Part shown: piece by piece, positions 7,687 through 15,900 of the stretch
Position numbering within the stretch: the stretch's first letter is position 1
Layout of the letters: each line of letters starts with the position of its first letter
Assembly (NCBI GenBank): GCA_902796505.1
Contig: CADBPA010000038.1
Coordinates: forward strand, 1 to 16,611
Length of the DNA stretch: 16,611 nt
Direction: 5' to 3'
DNA from: an uncultured Ruminococcus sp.
GTDB lineage: Bacteria > Bacillota > Clostridia > Oscillospirales > CAG-272
Notes under the pieces: generated by a model
Database searches by the model: none
Told to the model about the DNA's origin: nothing
What the model saw: only the letters and a program-made list of their open reading frames with translations
Position numbers and translations under genes: made by a program

Positions 7687-7713
7687 GGAAATTACCCATA
7701 AAATGGGATTTCC
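7687..7713. repeat. Inverted repeat (stem-loop) upstream of the lipoprotein promoter
   Basis: GGAAAT..CCCAT, loop AAA, ATGGGATTTCC: an 11-bp stem broken only by a 2-nt TA bulge. It lies between the small membrane-protein gene and the lipoprotein promoter. No T-tract follows on either strand. It may be an mRNA 3' end structure of the gene at 7791-8117 or a protein-binding site. Confidence 0.55.
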
Positions 7714-7790
7714 CTTCTTCGCGGAAAGGCGCCGGAGCGGAGGCCGGGCGCAGGACACATTTTTTTCCGGGGAGCGCGGGGGGCGCGGCG

Positions 7791-8117
7791 TCAGCGGCGG
7801 TATTCTCTCGCTCTTGCGCGGGCAGCTTTTCTCTTTTTGCGCGCGAGACGCTTCTCGTTCAGCTCGTCGATGCCGTCGCGCCCGGCGCCGCCGAAGAAGG
7901 CGATGAGAATGATCATCAGAAGACCGACGCCGATCAGAGAGGTGTAGAGCACGATCTTTTTGAGCAAGACGGTCTCCTCGTCTCCGGTCTCAAACCAAGC
8001 GAACACCCCTCCCGCGTTTTCCGCCGATTCCGCGAACGCCGGAACGGCAAAGAGCAGAACGGCGACCGAGAGCAGAAGGATCAGGGTAACGGCGCGCAGC
8101 AGATGTTTTCTTTTCAT
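7791..8117 (-). CDS. Small single-pass membrane protein with basic tail, unknown function
   Basis: A 108-residue protein I do not recognise. MKRKHLLR plus a hydrophobic stretch ending in VPAFA looks like a cleavable signal peptide (cut after about residue 29). A short acidic outer segment follows (about 30-52), then a transmembrane helix (about 55-77), then a cytoplasmic tail rich in Arg and Lys (ARKKRKAARARAREYRR at 92-108). The positive tail fits an extracytoplasmic N-terminus after cleavage and a cytoplasmic C-terminus. An AAAGGAAAG site precedes the ATG and a very good promoter lies about 65 nt upstream, so it is a real gene despite its size. It sits upstream of the repeat lipoprotein on the same strand but each has its own promoter. 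No clear terminator is seen between them. Confidence 0.8.
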   Translation of the reverse strand: MKRKHLLRAVTLILLLSVAVLLFAVPAFAESAENAGGVFAWFETGDEETVLLKKIVLYTSLIGVGLLMIILIAFFGGAGRDGIDELNEKRLARKKRKAARARAREYRR

Positions 8118-8183
8118 AACTTTCCTTTCCGGGCTGCGTCCGAGCGGCGCAGTCCCTCGTTTTGATCCGGGTTTCCTTCTTCC

Positions 8184-8212
8184 ATTATAGCGGATGCGAG
8201 CCGGATTTTCAA
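8184..8212 (-). promoter_or_regulatory. Promoter of the small membrane protein
   Basis: TTGAAA (8212-8207), 17-bp spacer, perfect TATAAT (8189-8184) on the minus strand. The leader before the ATG at 8117 is about 60 nt. Confidence 0.87.
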
Positions 8213-8233
8213 GAGAAAACCGAAAATTTTTTC

Positions 8234-8260
8234 AAAAAAATCAAAAGTCCGCCCGGCGGA
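8234..8260 (-). terminator. Probable terminator of the cysE-deacetylase operon
   Basis: TCCGC-CGG-GCGGA (8260-8248) is followed on the minus strand by CTTTTGATTTTTTT. The stem is short (5 bp, possibly 6) but GC-only, and the T-rich tract is long. It lies about 90 bp past the deacetylase stop at 8347 and just before the next promoter. A weaker AT stem (GTAAA..TTTAC plus six T) lies between it and the stop. Confidence 0.55.
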
Positions 8261-8346
8261 ACGCTTCTGTCGAAAAAAGTAAATACTTGTTTACAATTTG
8301 CAGAGGCTTCCGTCGGGCGGAAGATCGCCGCACGGGCGAAGGCGTG

Positions 8347-9285
8347 TCAGTTTTCGAGGCGGTAAACGCTGTGAGGCGCGAGGGTGACGCGTTTTCCGTC
8401 GATTTTGGCGTAAAGGGTGAGATCCGAGTCGTTTGCGATCGCCGCTTCGCCGACCTTGAGCGCGCGGACGGCGTCCTCATAGTCGAAGATCTCGCCGACG
8501 GTGGCGTACCAGAATTCCTCCGGGCGATTTCCGAAGTCCTCGGCGAACTGCCGCAGCATCTCCCAAAGGCCGTTGTTTTCGTAATCGTGCGAATGCAGTC
8601 CGAAACAGAAGAATTTCAGCTCGCCGTCGTCGGGATAGGCGCGGTAGAGATCGCCAACTTCGTGCAGGCGGATATGGTTGACGTTATAGCTCCACTGCGT
8701 GCGGTCTGCGGGGAGCGAAAAGCCGGTCTTGTCTTCGAGATTCCCGGTCTTGCGGATATTCTTATAGCCCATTGCGCGGATCGCCGCGAAAAGCTCCGGA
8801 TCGTCCTGCATACAGTAAGGCCAGACGAAGGAGACGACGCTTCCCTCGCCGAACGCCTCTTCCAGCTCTTCTTTTCCCTGCCGGACGAAACGCAGATAGT
8901 CCTCGCGCGGCGCGAGGCGGCGCCAGCCGCTTTCCGTACGGAACCAATACAGCCCCGGCACGCCGCTGACCGGGTAGTTCTTTCCGGGATCGGCGGTCTT
9001 CTCGTCGAACGCCCCGTCTCCGATCGGACGGTCGCGCTCCGGGGTCAGCGCAAAGGGATGGAATTTGCAATGGTTGGCGATCTCGAAGCCGCGGTAAAAC
9101 TCGCGGTAGCCCTCCGGGGAGAGGCGGTTTTTGTCGGTACCGCAGAGGTTGAAGGTGCCTTTGATGCCGTTCGGACGCATGATATCCATAAACTTTTTGT
9201 CGAGCGGAAGATTGCCGTCGTCGTCGGTGAAGGTAAAGGACTTGCGCGTCCAGCCGGGGAAGAATTTCACGTCTACGTTGTGCAT
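8347..9285 (-). CDS. NodB-like polysaccharide deacetylase, cytoplasmic
   Basis: A 312-residue protein related to the NodB / carbohydrate-esterase-4 fold, a metal-dependent N- or O-deacetylase family. The first motif appears as SFTFTDDDGN (16-25; usual TFDDG), giving the general base and metal Asp near 21-23. The second is NHCKFH (71-76), the H-x3-H metal pair His72/His76. FVWPYC (153-158) matches the R/W-x-PY/F active-site strand, and GLHSHDYE (229-236) provides the late His. No signal peptide or membrane segment is visible, unlike exported peptidoglycan deacetylases, so the substrate is probably a soluble cytoplasmic compound or sugar precursor. The end (about 270-312) is a small strand-rich extension. 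The start at 9285 has AAAGGAGA upstream. It lies 21 bp behind the serine acetyltransferase gene and is surely co-transcribed with it. Confidence 0.85.
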   Translation of the reverse strand: MHNVDVKFFPGWTRKSFTFTDDDGNLPLDKKFMDIMRPNGIKGTFNLCGTDKNRLSPEGYREFYRGFEIANHCKFHPFALTPERDRPIGDGAFDEKTADPGKNYPVSGVPGLYWFRTESGWRRLAPREDYLRFVRQGKEELEEAFGEGSVVSFVWPYCMQDDPELFAAIRAMGYKNIRKTGNLEDKTGFSLPADRTQWSYNVNHIRLHEVGDLYRAYPDDGELKFFCFGLHSHDYENNGLWEMLRQFAEDFGNRPEEFWYATVGEIFDYEDAVRALKVGEAAIANDSDLTLYAKIDGKRVTLAPHSVYRLEN

Positions 9286-9306
9286 GATCTGTCTCCTTTT
9301 TATTAT

Positions 9307-10143
9307 TTAGGATCGTTCGTTATAATACGCGACGGTGCCGGGTTCGATCGAATGCGTCAGCCAGACGTTTCCGCCGACGACCGATCCGTCTCCGATCTTC
9401 GTATTTCCGCCGAGAATGGTGGCGTTTGCGTAAATGATCACGTGGTTGCCGATGTCGGGGTGGCGCTTCGTTCCCTTGATCGGGTTGCCCTGATCGTCGA
9501 GTTCAAAGCTTTTCGCGCCGAGCGTTACGCCCTGATAAAGCTTCACGTGGTCGCCGATCGTCGTCGTTTCGCCGATGACGATACCGGTGCCGTGGTCGAT
9601 GAAGAAATACTCGCCGATCGCCGCGCCGGCGTGGATGTCGATGCCGGTTTTTTCATGGGCGTACTCGGTCAGGATGCGGTCAAGGAAAGGAACGCCGCAC
9701 AGATAAAACTCGTGGGCGACGCGATAAACGGTGATCGCAAGGAAGCCGGGGTAGGAAAAGATGACCGCCGCCTTGGAGGGGGCTGCGGGATCGCCTTCGT
9801 AGATCGCCTCGGCGTCGAGAAGCAGTTTTCTGCGGATATCGGGCAGCGTGGACAGGATCTTCGCCGCGATCGCGTCGCTTTGCTCGGCGCGCGGATCGCC
9901 CAGAAAGCGGAAGGCGGCAAAGATCTCGTCGCGCATCCGGTCGCCGATCGAGCGCAGAAGCGTCTCTTTTTCGGGAAGTTCGCCCGATTCGGGCGGAAAG
10001 AACGCCGGGAAAAACAGCGTCTGGATCTGCTTGATCATTTTTATGACCGCGCGGCGGGAGGGCACCGCGACGGCGCCGCACTCTTCGCGGTAAGGGAGTC
10101 CTGCCGCGGCGTCTGCCACGGCTTTCCCGATCAGGTCTGACAT
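9307..10143 (-). CDS. cysE: Serine O-acetyltransferase (CysE/EpsC type)
   Basis: A 278-residue enzyme transferring acetyl from acetyl-CoA to L-serine to give O-acetylserine, the precursor for cysteine synthesis. An alpha-helical N-terminal part (1-160) precedes the left-handed beta-helix of hexapeptide repeats. Catalytic residues match E. coli CysE by alignment: Asp169 in DIH, His184 in FIDHGTG and His228 in KRHP, with the IGETT block at 190-194. The longer N-terminus and HEKTGIDIHAGA fit the clostridial EpsC-like branch. The hexapeptide domain ends without the flexible C-terminal tail carrying the terminal Ile by which cysteine synthase binds CysE in enterobacteria, so that complex may be absent. 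TAGGAGGA precedes the ATG at 10143. No cysK-like partner is in the window; its neighbour is a deacetylase. No T-box leader is seen. Confidence 0.95.
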   Translation of the reverse strand: MSDLIGKAVADAAAGLPYREECGAVAVPSRRAVIKMIKQIQTLFFPAFFPPESGELPEKETLLRSIGDRMRDEIFAAFRFLGDPRAEQSDAIAAKILSTLPDIRRKLLLDAEAIYEGDPAAPSKAAVIFSYPGFLAITVYRVAHEFYLCGVPFLDRILTEYAHEKTGIDIHAGAAIGEYFFIDHGTGIVIGETTTIGDHVKLYQGVTLGAKSFELDDQGNPIKGTKRHPDIGNHVIIYANATILGGNTKIGDGSVVGGNVWLTHSIEPGTVAYYNERS

Positions 10144-10182
10144 AGAGGATCCTCCTAGGGTATCAAGGAATCAAGATGGAAA

Positions 10183-10197
10183 AGAAATCGGATTTCT
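10183..10197. promoter_or_regulatory. Inverted repeat at the cysE transcript start
   Basis: AGAAATC-G-GATTTCT, 7-bp arms with a 1-nt centre, begins about 6 bp past the -10 box and so covers the expected transcription start. Its position suits a repressor site for the cysE-deacetylase operon. The binding protein is unknown. Confidence 0.45.
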
Positions 10198-10202
10198 CTT
10201 CT

Positions 10203-10231
10203 ATTCTATCATATTCCTGCCGCAATTGCAA
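10203..10231 (-). promoter_or_regulatory. Promoter of the cysE-deacetylase operon
   Basis: TTGCAA (10231-10226), 17-bp spacer, TAGAAT (10208-10203) with an extended TGA just ahead, on the minus strand. The expected start is about 50 nt before the ATG at 10143. Confidence 0.78.
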
Positions 10232-10320
10232 GATGAAAGAGTCGCTTTTCGGGCTTTTTTCGCAATTTTTTTGCCTGCTTTGCCTGCCCCCCGAAAAGGC
10301 GGCGGATCGGGGAGCGCAAC

Positions 10321-10399
10321 CGAAAGTTTTTTCGGGGCGAAGGTTTTCGGGACGAAGGTTTTCCGGGACGAAGGTTTTCGGGGCGAAGGCTTTTCGGAG
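10321..10399. repeat. Five-unit minisatellite of 15-17 bp
   Basis: Units begin at 10321, 10338, 10353, 10369 and 10384, each close to CGAAGGTTTTCGGGG. Unit lengths are 17, 15, 16, 15 and 16. It lies between the terminator of the upstream gene and the cysE promoter. Varying unit lengths break any reading frame, so it is not coding. Confidence 0.88.
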
Positions 10400-10430
10400 C
10401 GCGGACAAAGGCGGCGCGGATCTTCGCCGC

Positions 10431-10461
10431 AAAAAAGGAGAGAACCGCCGAAACGGTTCTC
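10431..10461 (-). terminator. Rho-independent terminator of the helical-repeat protein gene
   Basis: GAGAACCG, a 6-nt loop, CGGTTCTC form a perfect 8-bp stem, followed after a short TCC by six T (10436-10431) on the minus strand. It sits about 28 bp past the stop at 10490. Confidence 0.88.
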
Positions 10462-10489
10462 TTCCGTAGAAGGATCGGATCCGATCCGA

Positions 10490-12622
10490 TCAGATCGCAA
10501 ATACCTTTTTGAGGATCGCGACGATCTGGTAAACGACAGCCTGCGGAGCGGCGGCGGCGGTCGCCTCAACGGCAACGGCGGCAGCCTCTTCATAGGAGGC
10601 GTTCAGCGCGGCAACGTCCGCATTATAGGATGCGATCGCGGCGTCCAGAGCGGTGAGCGCGGCGGGGACTCCTTCGTAGTTGGCCTCGGCGAGATCACGC
10701 ACGCCGATCGCGACGAGGAGGGCGGCGCGGCGGTCGGAAAGGTTGGCCGCGGCGGCGAGCGCGCTCATCGCGGAGAGGAGCGTTTCGCTGTATCCCGAAG
10801 GCGTCTTGACGATGCTTTCGGCGTTGGAAAGCTTGACGTTCGCTTCGCTGACGCCCTCATATCCGGTGACGTCTCCCTTCTCCTGCAGAGCAAGAGCGGC
10901 GTCCACGGCGGCTTTCAGCTGCATGAAGGTCATATTCTCAACGTCGATGGCGTCGACGGCGGCGATGTACGCGTCCACAGCCGTTTTCTGCTCGGCGATG
11001 GCGGAGCGGAGCGCGGCATAGGTCTCCTTCGCCTCGGCAACGCCGGGGAAGGTCGGCTCTGCGGCAGCCATCTTGGCTTCCGCACGGTCAAGATACATCA
11101 CGATGGCGGTGTAGTAGGTCGAGCTCTGCGCTTTTGCGACCTCGTCGATGAATTCGCGGGTGGTCTCCGCGATCGCGTTCAGTTCTTCCTCGACCGAGGC
11201 GTACTGAGCGAGCGCTTCGGCGATGCCGGAGCAGGAGGTATCGTCAAAGTAGTTGGCGGTCGCAGACTCGAACGCGACGTAACGGTCGCCGATCGTCTTG
11301 GTGGTATCGGCTGCCAGAGCCGCCTGAAGCTTGAAGATGTCGGACGCGGACTTGAGTCCGAGATACTTGGCCGAAAGCGCGGTGTAGATCTCCTGCGCCG
11401 CGGCGACGCCCTCGTAGCTTGCGTAAGGAACGAACGAGGAGGCGGCTTCGTAGTAGGATTTCAGGTGAGCGAAATTGCCGTTTTCGATATCGAGCCCTTC
11501 GAGCGAGGCGATGAAGCCTTCCGACTGGCTCTTGAAGGTGGCAAGCGTCTGGTTTTCGGAAGCGAACGCCGCTTTTGCGGCGAGGACCGCCGAGGCGTTT
11601 TCACCCGAATAGTCTGCGGGAACGACGGCGTCGTAAACCGCCATCACGTCAACGAGCGCGACGCGGTCTGCGTAATCGCCCGCCGCATCGATGCCCGAAA
11701 CGTTCTCGACCAGCTTTGCGGCGTAGATCGGAACGAGCGCCTGCTGCATCTCGGCGACCGCGGCTTTTGCCTCATCGGAGGTCGGGACGTATGCGTGGAC
11801 GGCGGGAGAGACGACGCGGTTGACGGTCTCCAGGATCGCGAGCTGTTCGTCGGCGTCGGAGGAAGCTTTGTAAGAAGCAAGCAGATCGACGAGCATCGGA
11901 TCGACTTCATCGGCAAAATCCGAGACCTTGCGCGAGAAGCTGCCGGCGTACGCCGAAATGCTGTCGAAAGCGACGTTGGTCTGCGGAACGTTCATCGCGA
12001 TGACGCGGAAGGAGGTGATACCGCCGGGGATCTCCATAGCGGCGGCTTCGCCGAGATCGACGGCGACGCCCTCGTCGTTCTTGACCGAGATCGAAAGCGT
12101 GTAACCTTCCTCGGCGGGAGTAAAGACCGCGTCGACAACGTACCAGGTCTTATCCGCAAAGGTCGCGGTCGCTTTGTTCTTATCCATGGAAAGCTTCAGC
12201 GGCGTGACAAGGTTGTCGCCGCTCTCGTCCGCATAGGTAAAGCGGAACTGGATCTCGGCGGCCTGTCTCTTACCGGAGGTGATGAGTTTTGCGCGGAAGG
12301 CGATGTGATAGGCGGTCTCCGAATCGAGAGACGCGCCGAAGGTGACCGAGCTCTGCGCGGTATTGAAGGTCACCGTGCCGTCCGACACGTCGGTGACGAC
12401 CGGATTCTCATCCGCGCCGGAAACCTTTCCGGCAAGATCCGCCGCGGCGGCGTCGGTGCTTTCATACGAGAAGGGCAGATCATAAAAGACCGGCTGTTCA
12501 AAATATTCCAGCACGGCGGCATGATCGGCCGCTCCCCCGTCCGCAAAGGCGAAAAGCCCGAAGCAGGAGAACGCCAGAGCGAGAGCAAGGAGAGCCATGA
12601 CGATTTTTACTGTTCTTTTCAT
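10490..12622 (-). CDS. Exported Ala-rich protein: beta domain plus about seven 62-residue helical repeats
   Basis: A 710-residue secreted or surface protein I cannot name. The signal peptide spans 1-27 with a likely SPI cut at FAFA/DGG; Cys20 in AFSC is a poor lipobox alternative. Residues about 35-228 are strand-rich, with alternating segments such as TAYHIAFRAKLI and WYVVDAVFTPAEEGYTLSISV, and look like a lectin/LamG-type jelly roll. From about 232 the protein turns Ala-rich and helical. A motif like YEGVxxAxxxYxAL recurs near 338, 403, 464, 525, 588 and 649, spaced 65, 61, 61, 63 and 61, with a degenerate one near 280. The end (about 695-710) is an amphipathic helix, VVYQIVAILKKVF. A GGAGGAAAA site precedes the ATG at 12622. 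It is probably an extracellular binding or structural protein; no catalytic motif is seen. Confidence 0.88.
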   Translation of the reverse strand: MKRTVKIVMALLALALAFSCFGLFAFADGGAADHAAVLEYFEQPVFYDLPFSYESTDAAAADLAGKVSGADENPVVTDVSDGTVTFNTAQSSVTFGASLDSETAYHIAFRAKLITSGKRQAAEIQFRFTYADESGDNLVTPLKLSMDKNKATATFADKTWYVVDAVFTPAEEGYTLSISVKNDEGVAVDLGEAAAMEIPGGITSFRVIAMNVPQTNVAFDSISAYAGSFSRKVSDFADEVDPMLVDLLASYKASSDADEQLAILETVNRVVSPAVHAYVPTSDEAKAAVAEMQQALVPIYAAKLVENVSGIDAAGDYADRVALVDVMAVYDAVVPADYSGENASAVLAAKAAFASENQTLATFKSQSEGFIASLEGLDIENGNFAHLKSYYEAASSFVPYASYEGVAAAQEIYTALSAKYLGLKSASDIFKLQAALAADTTKTIGDRYVAFESATANYFDDTSCSGIAEALAQYASVEEELNAIAETTREFIDEVAKAQSSTYYTAIVMYLDRAEAKMAAAEPTFPGVAEAKETYAALRSAIAEQKTAVDAYIAAVDAIDVENMTFMQLKAAVDAALALQEKGDVTGYEGVSEANVKLSNAESIVKTPSGYSETLLSAMSALAAAANLSDRRAALLVAIGVRDLAEANYEGVPAALTALDAAIASYNADVAALNASYEEAAAVAVEATAAAAPQAVVYQIVAILKKVFAI

Positions 12623-12669
12623 ATTCTTTTTCCTCCATAAAGAGTTCCAAAATATTTGTATCCTTCTAT

Positions 12670-12698
12670 ATTATATCATTCTTTCCGAAAAAAATCAA
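12670..12698 (-). promoter_or_regulatory. Promoter of the exported helical-repeat protein
   Basis: TTGATT (12698-12693), 17-bp spacer, perfect TATAAT (12675-12670) with an extended TGA ahead, on the minus strand. The leader to the ATG at 12622 is about 40 nt. Confidence 0.87.
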
Positions 12699-12897
12699 CT
12701 CGGCAATATGGCAAAATTTCGATTTGAATTTTGTATCTTTTGTACAATTGCCGCCGTCCTTCGCCCAATATCTTCCGAAGATCGGGCAAAACGCGGCGGC
12801 CGCCGGAGCGGATGGGGCAAGAACGCCGGGGGAACGCCGGAGGCGGGCGAAAATGCGAAAAAAATTTGACAAGCGCGCCGTTTTTCGACAGATGGGA

Positions 12898-12926
12898 TTG
12901 ATTTTTCCGAAAGGGTGTGTTATACT
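12898..12926 (+). promoter_or_regulatory. Promoter of the helicase-nuclease gene
   Basis: TTGATT (12898-12903), 17-bp spacer, TATACT (12921-12926) with an extended TGT ahead. The leader to the ATG at 12995 is about 60 nt. It is the only plus-strand promoter supported in the window. Confidence 0.82.
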
Positions 12927-12994
12927 TAATATGTAGAATTCTGCCCGGACGGACGGCTGCGGAAAAGCCCGCTCCGGGGATTGGGGAAAAAGCG

Positions 12995-15900
12995 ATGAAA
13001 AAAGGCATTTATACTTATTATAAGGAAAGACTGATCGAGATCGGCGGGCATAACAAGTGCCTCAATCTCCGCGCCGTCGTGCGCAAGAGCTCCTACGACG
13101 TCGGGCGGCTGCTGACCGGGCGGGAGAAGAAGATCTCGGAGTTTCTCGCCTTCCTTTCGGGAGAGAGCAAGGAGCCTTTCCGCCTGATCGGGGCGCGCGA
13201 GAAGAAAGAGATCGCCGAGGCGCTCGCGATCTTCGGAGGAGGCGACGCGGAGGACGAACTCGCCGCGCTCAGAGAGCTGAAGCGCGAGACCGAGGAGATC
13301 GAGCGCGAGACCGGCAAGTACGAGCTTTGCATCGGCTATCCCTTCGTCCTCGGATCGATCCGGCAGGGCATTCATAAGATCGCCGTCAAGGCGCCGCTTC
13401 TGCTCTACCCCGTCCGCATCGAGATGCCGGACGACAAGACGGCAGAGCTGCGGCTCATCGAAAACGAGAAGATCCAGATCAACCGCGCGCTGATCTTCGC
13501 CTACGCGCAGTCGAAAAAGATCGACGTCGATTCGCTCTCGCTGGATTTTGACTCGGCGGAGGACTGCGGCGCCGTCGAGAACGTCCTCTCCTATCTGGCC
13601 GCGGCGCGCATTCCGCTCTCGGCGAGCGATATGCGCAATTTCCTCGCCTACCGCTTCAACGATCCGAAGGGGCAGGAGGAACTGACGGTGCATCCGGCGG
13701 CGGTGCTGGGAAGATTTCCGCTTGCGAATTCGATCTACAACGATTATACCGCGCTCGAGCGGCAGAAGCTCTCGAACGACGCGATCCTCGAGCTGCTCCG
13801 CACCGGCGGCAAGAAGAAACAGAAGAAAAAGGTCAGGGCGCGCCGCAAGGAAAAAGGACCTGCGCCGATCTATCCGGTCAAAACGCTCGATTACGCGCAG
13901 GAAGAGGTCCTTCGCCGGGTGGACGAGAACGGCAATATGGTCATTTACGGCCCTCCGGGAACCGGTAAATCGCAGACGATCGTCAACCTGATCACCGACG
14001 CGATCACCAAGGGGCGGCGCGTCCTCGTCGTCTCGCAGAAGAAGGCGGCGCTCGACGTGGTGTACAACCGCCTCGGAAAGCTCTCCGCCAAGGCGACGTA
14101 TATCACCGACGAGAGCAAGGAGCGCACGGCGTTCTACACCCGATGCGCCGAAGCGCACAAAGCGGCGCTGGCGCCGAAGAGTTACGATCTTGAAAACCGC
14201 GAAAATGACTACAAAACTTTACAAAAGAAGCTTTCCGAGGAGACGGCGGCGCTCGAAGCGATCGACCGGCTGATGAATACCAAGCGCCCGTTCGGGCTTT
14301 CGCTCGCCGAGATGTACTCCTCCTCCGCCCTGCTCTCCAAGAGCGGCTGGGAATACGACGCCTACAGCGTTCTCAAGGAAGACCGCGAACTGCTCGCGCT
14401 GAATTACGCCGAGCTGACCGAGGCGCTGATCAACATCAACACCAAAGGCCTCGCCGAGACCTATTACAAATTCCTCGAGGAGAAGGAAGAAAACCCGGTG
14501 ATCGATCATCTGCGCGAGGACGCGGACATCAACACCGTGGCGCAGACGGCGGACGCCCTCGCGGCGATGACGCGCGGCAAAAAAGCCGTCTATCAGCTGA
14601 CGAAATATCCCTACTACCGCCAGGTGGTCGCCTACTATTATGAATTGAAGAAAGACGAAAATCTGACGGCGGCGGTGGATCTCGAACACCGCTTCTCCGG
14701 CAAGCACCGCGTGTTCTCCGGAAAAGAGAAAGCGCAGATCCGCGAGCAGTACGAAAAAACGCTCGCCGCCGTGGACGCCTTTGCGGCGACCTACGATTTC
14801 CTGCGCGCCGTTCTGGACGACGACGGCTACCTTTCGGTCATCGACAACCTTGTGCGCGGCAATCTCTCCTATCTCAAATACGTCGGCGCGGCGCTCGACA
14901 AATTCATCGCCCTGCGCGATATGGGAACGCTCTTCTCGCGCCTGAATCCGCATATGACCGCGGTGATGAATTTCGCCTTTACCGCGAGCAAAAACCAGCA
15001 GAATTATCTCGCCATCATCCATGCCCTTCCGCAGATCCGTATCTACCACGAACTGCTCAAATATGAAGAAGAATGCAAAGAAGAGTTTGCAAAAATGGTA
15101 GAATTTCCGCACATTTGCGCGCGGATCGCCAACATCAAGGAGCAGCTTCTCGACGTGGCGGCAGACCTTTGCGACGGCAGAACGGCGAAGGATTACGCGG
15201 CGTTTTACGAGGGCGCGGCAAACAAGGGCGACTACGATTACCAGATCAGCAAGACGCAGAAATTTCTGCCGATCCGCAGATTCGTCAGCGACTTCGGCGA
15301 CTACGTGCTGAAGCTCTTCCCCTGCTGGCTGCTCTCGCCCGAAAACGTCTCGAATCTTCTGCCGCTGACGAAGGATCTTTTCGATCTCGTGATCTTCGAC
15401 GAGGCGTCGCAGGTCTTTATCGAAAACACCATTCCGACCATCTTCCGCGGCCGGTGCATCGTGGTCGCCGGCGACGCAAAGCAGCTCCGCCCCTCGGCGG
15501 TCTTCATGCGCAGATACCTCGGCGCCGATCCCGCGGAGGCGCAGGAGGACTACGCCGTTCAGGCGGCGCTGGAAGCCGACAGCCTGCTCGACCTCGCCGT
15601 GGCGCGCTACGCGAGCGCGAACCTGACCTATCACTACCGCTCCCGCCGCAGCGAGCTGATCGATTTCTCGAACAGCGCGTTCTATGAGCACAAGCTGCAG
15701 ATCGTCCCCAATTTAAAGAAAGGAAAGAACGATCCGCCGATCGTGCGGCTGAAGGTGCCGGGCAGGTGGATCGGGCGCAAAAACGTCGCCGAGGCGGAGC
15801 GCGTCGTCGAGCTTCTCGGAGAGATCTTCCGCGAGAGAAAGAACAACGAGAGCGTCGGCGTCATCACCTTCAACGCCGATCAGCAGTCCTGCATCGCCGA

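Larger units (their letters stand above)
10144..10489. other. 346-bp intergenic region upstream of cysE
   Basis: From right to left it holds the terminator of the helical-repeat protein gene, a GC-rich minisatellite, a T/C-rich stretch, the cysE promoter, an inverted repeat at its start site and a leader of about 50 nt. Open frames crossing it give low-complexity translations of the minisatellite and lack ribosome sites, so no gene is called. Confidence 0.7.
12623..12994. other. 372-bp divergent intergenic region
   Basis: This region separates the leftward exported-protein gene and the rightward helicase gene. It holds one promoter for each, an AT-rich stretch near 12680-12750 and a GC-rich stretch near 12780-12850. 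A short inverted repeat, ATCTTC-C-GAAGAT, is at 12770-12782, midway between the two promoters. Overlapping open frames on both strands have no ribosome sites and overlap the promoters, so no gene is called. Confidence 0.7.

Noticed and set aside
8194..10140. 648-codon open frame on the plus strand opposite the cysE-deacetylase operon
   Set aside because: It spans two clearly recognised genes on the other strand and the gap between them; no domain is visible in its translation.
10321..10399. Possible CRISPR array
   Set aside because: The units are 15-17 bp and directly adjacent with no spacers, and no cas gene is present. It is a minisatellite.
10163..10432. Short minus-strand frame with repeated PENLRPEK-type peptides
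   Set aside because: The peptide repeat is just the translation of the DNA minisatellite. It overlaps the cysE promoter and has no ribosome site.
10226..12640. 804-codon open frame on the plus strand opposite the helical-repeat protein
   Set aside because: Same shadow effect. It also runs through the terminator and minisatellite and has no ribosome site.
12866..12871. Perfect TTGACA upstream of the helicase
   Set aside because: The base run at 17 bp is CAGATG, not a -10 box. The promoter at 12898-12926 fits much better.
12666..13008. Minus-strand small frames in the divergent intergenic region
   Set aside because: They overlap both promoters and the helicase start, lack ribosome sites and show no protein-like composition.
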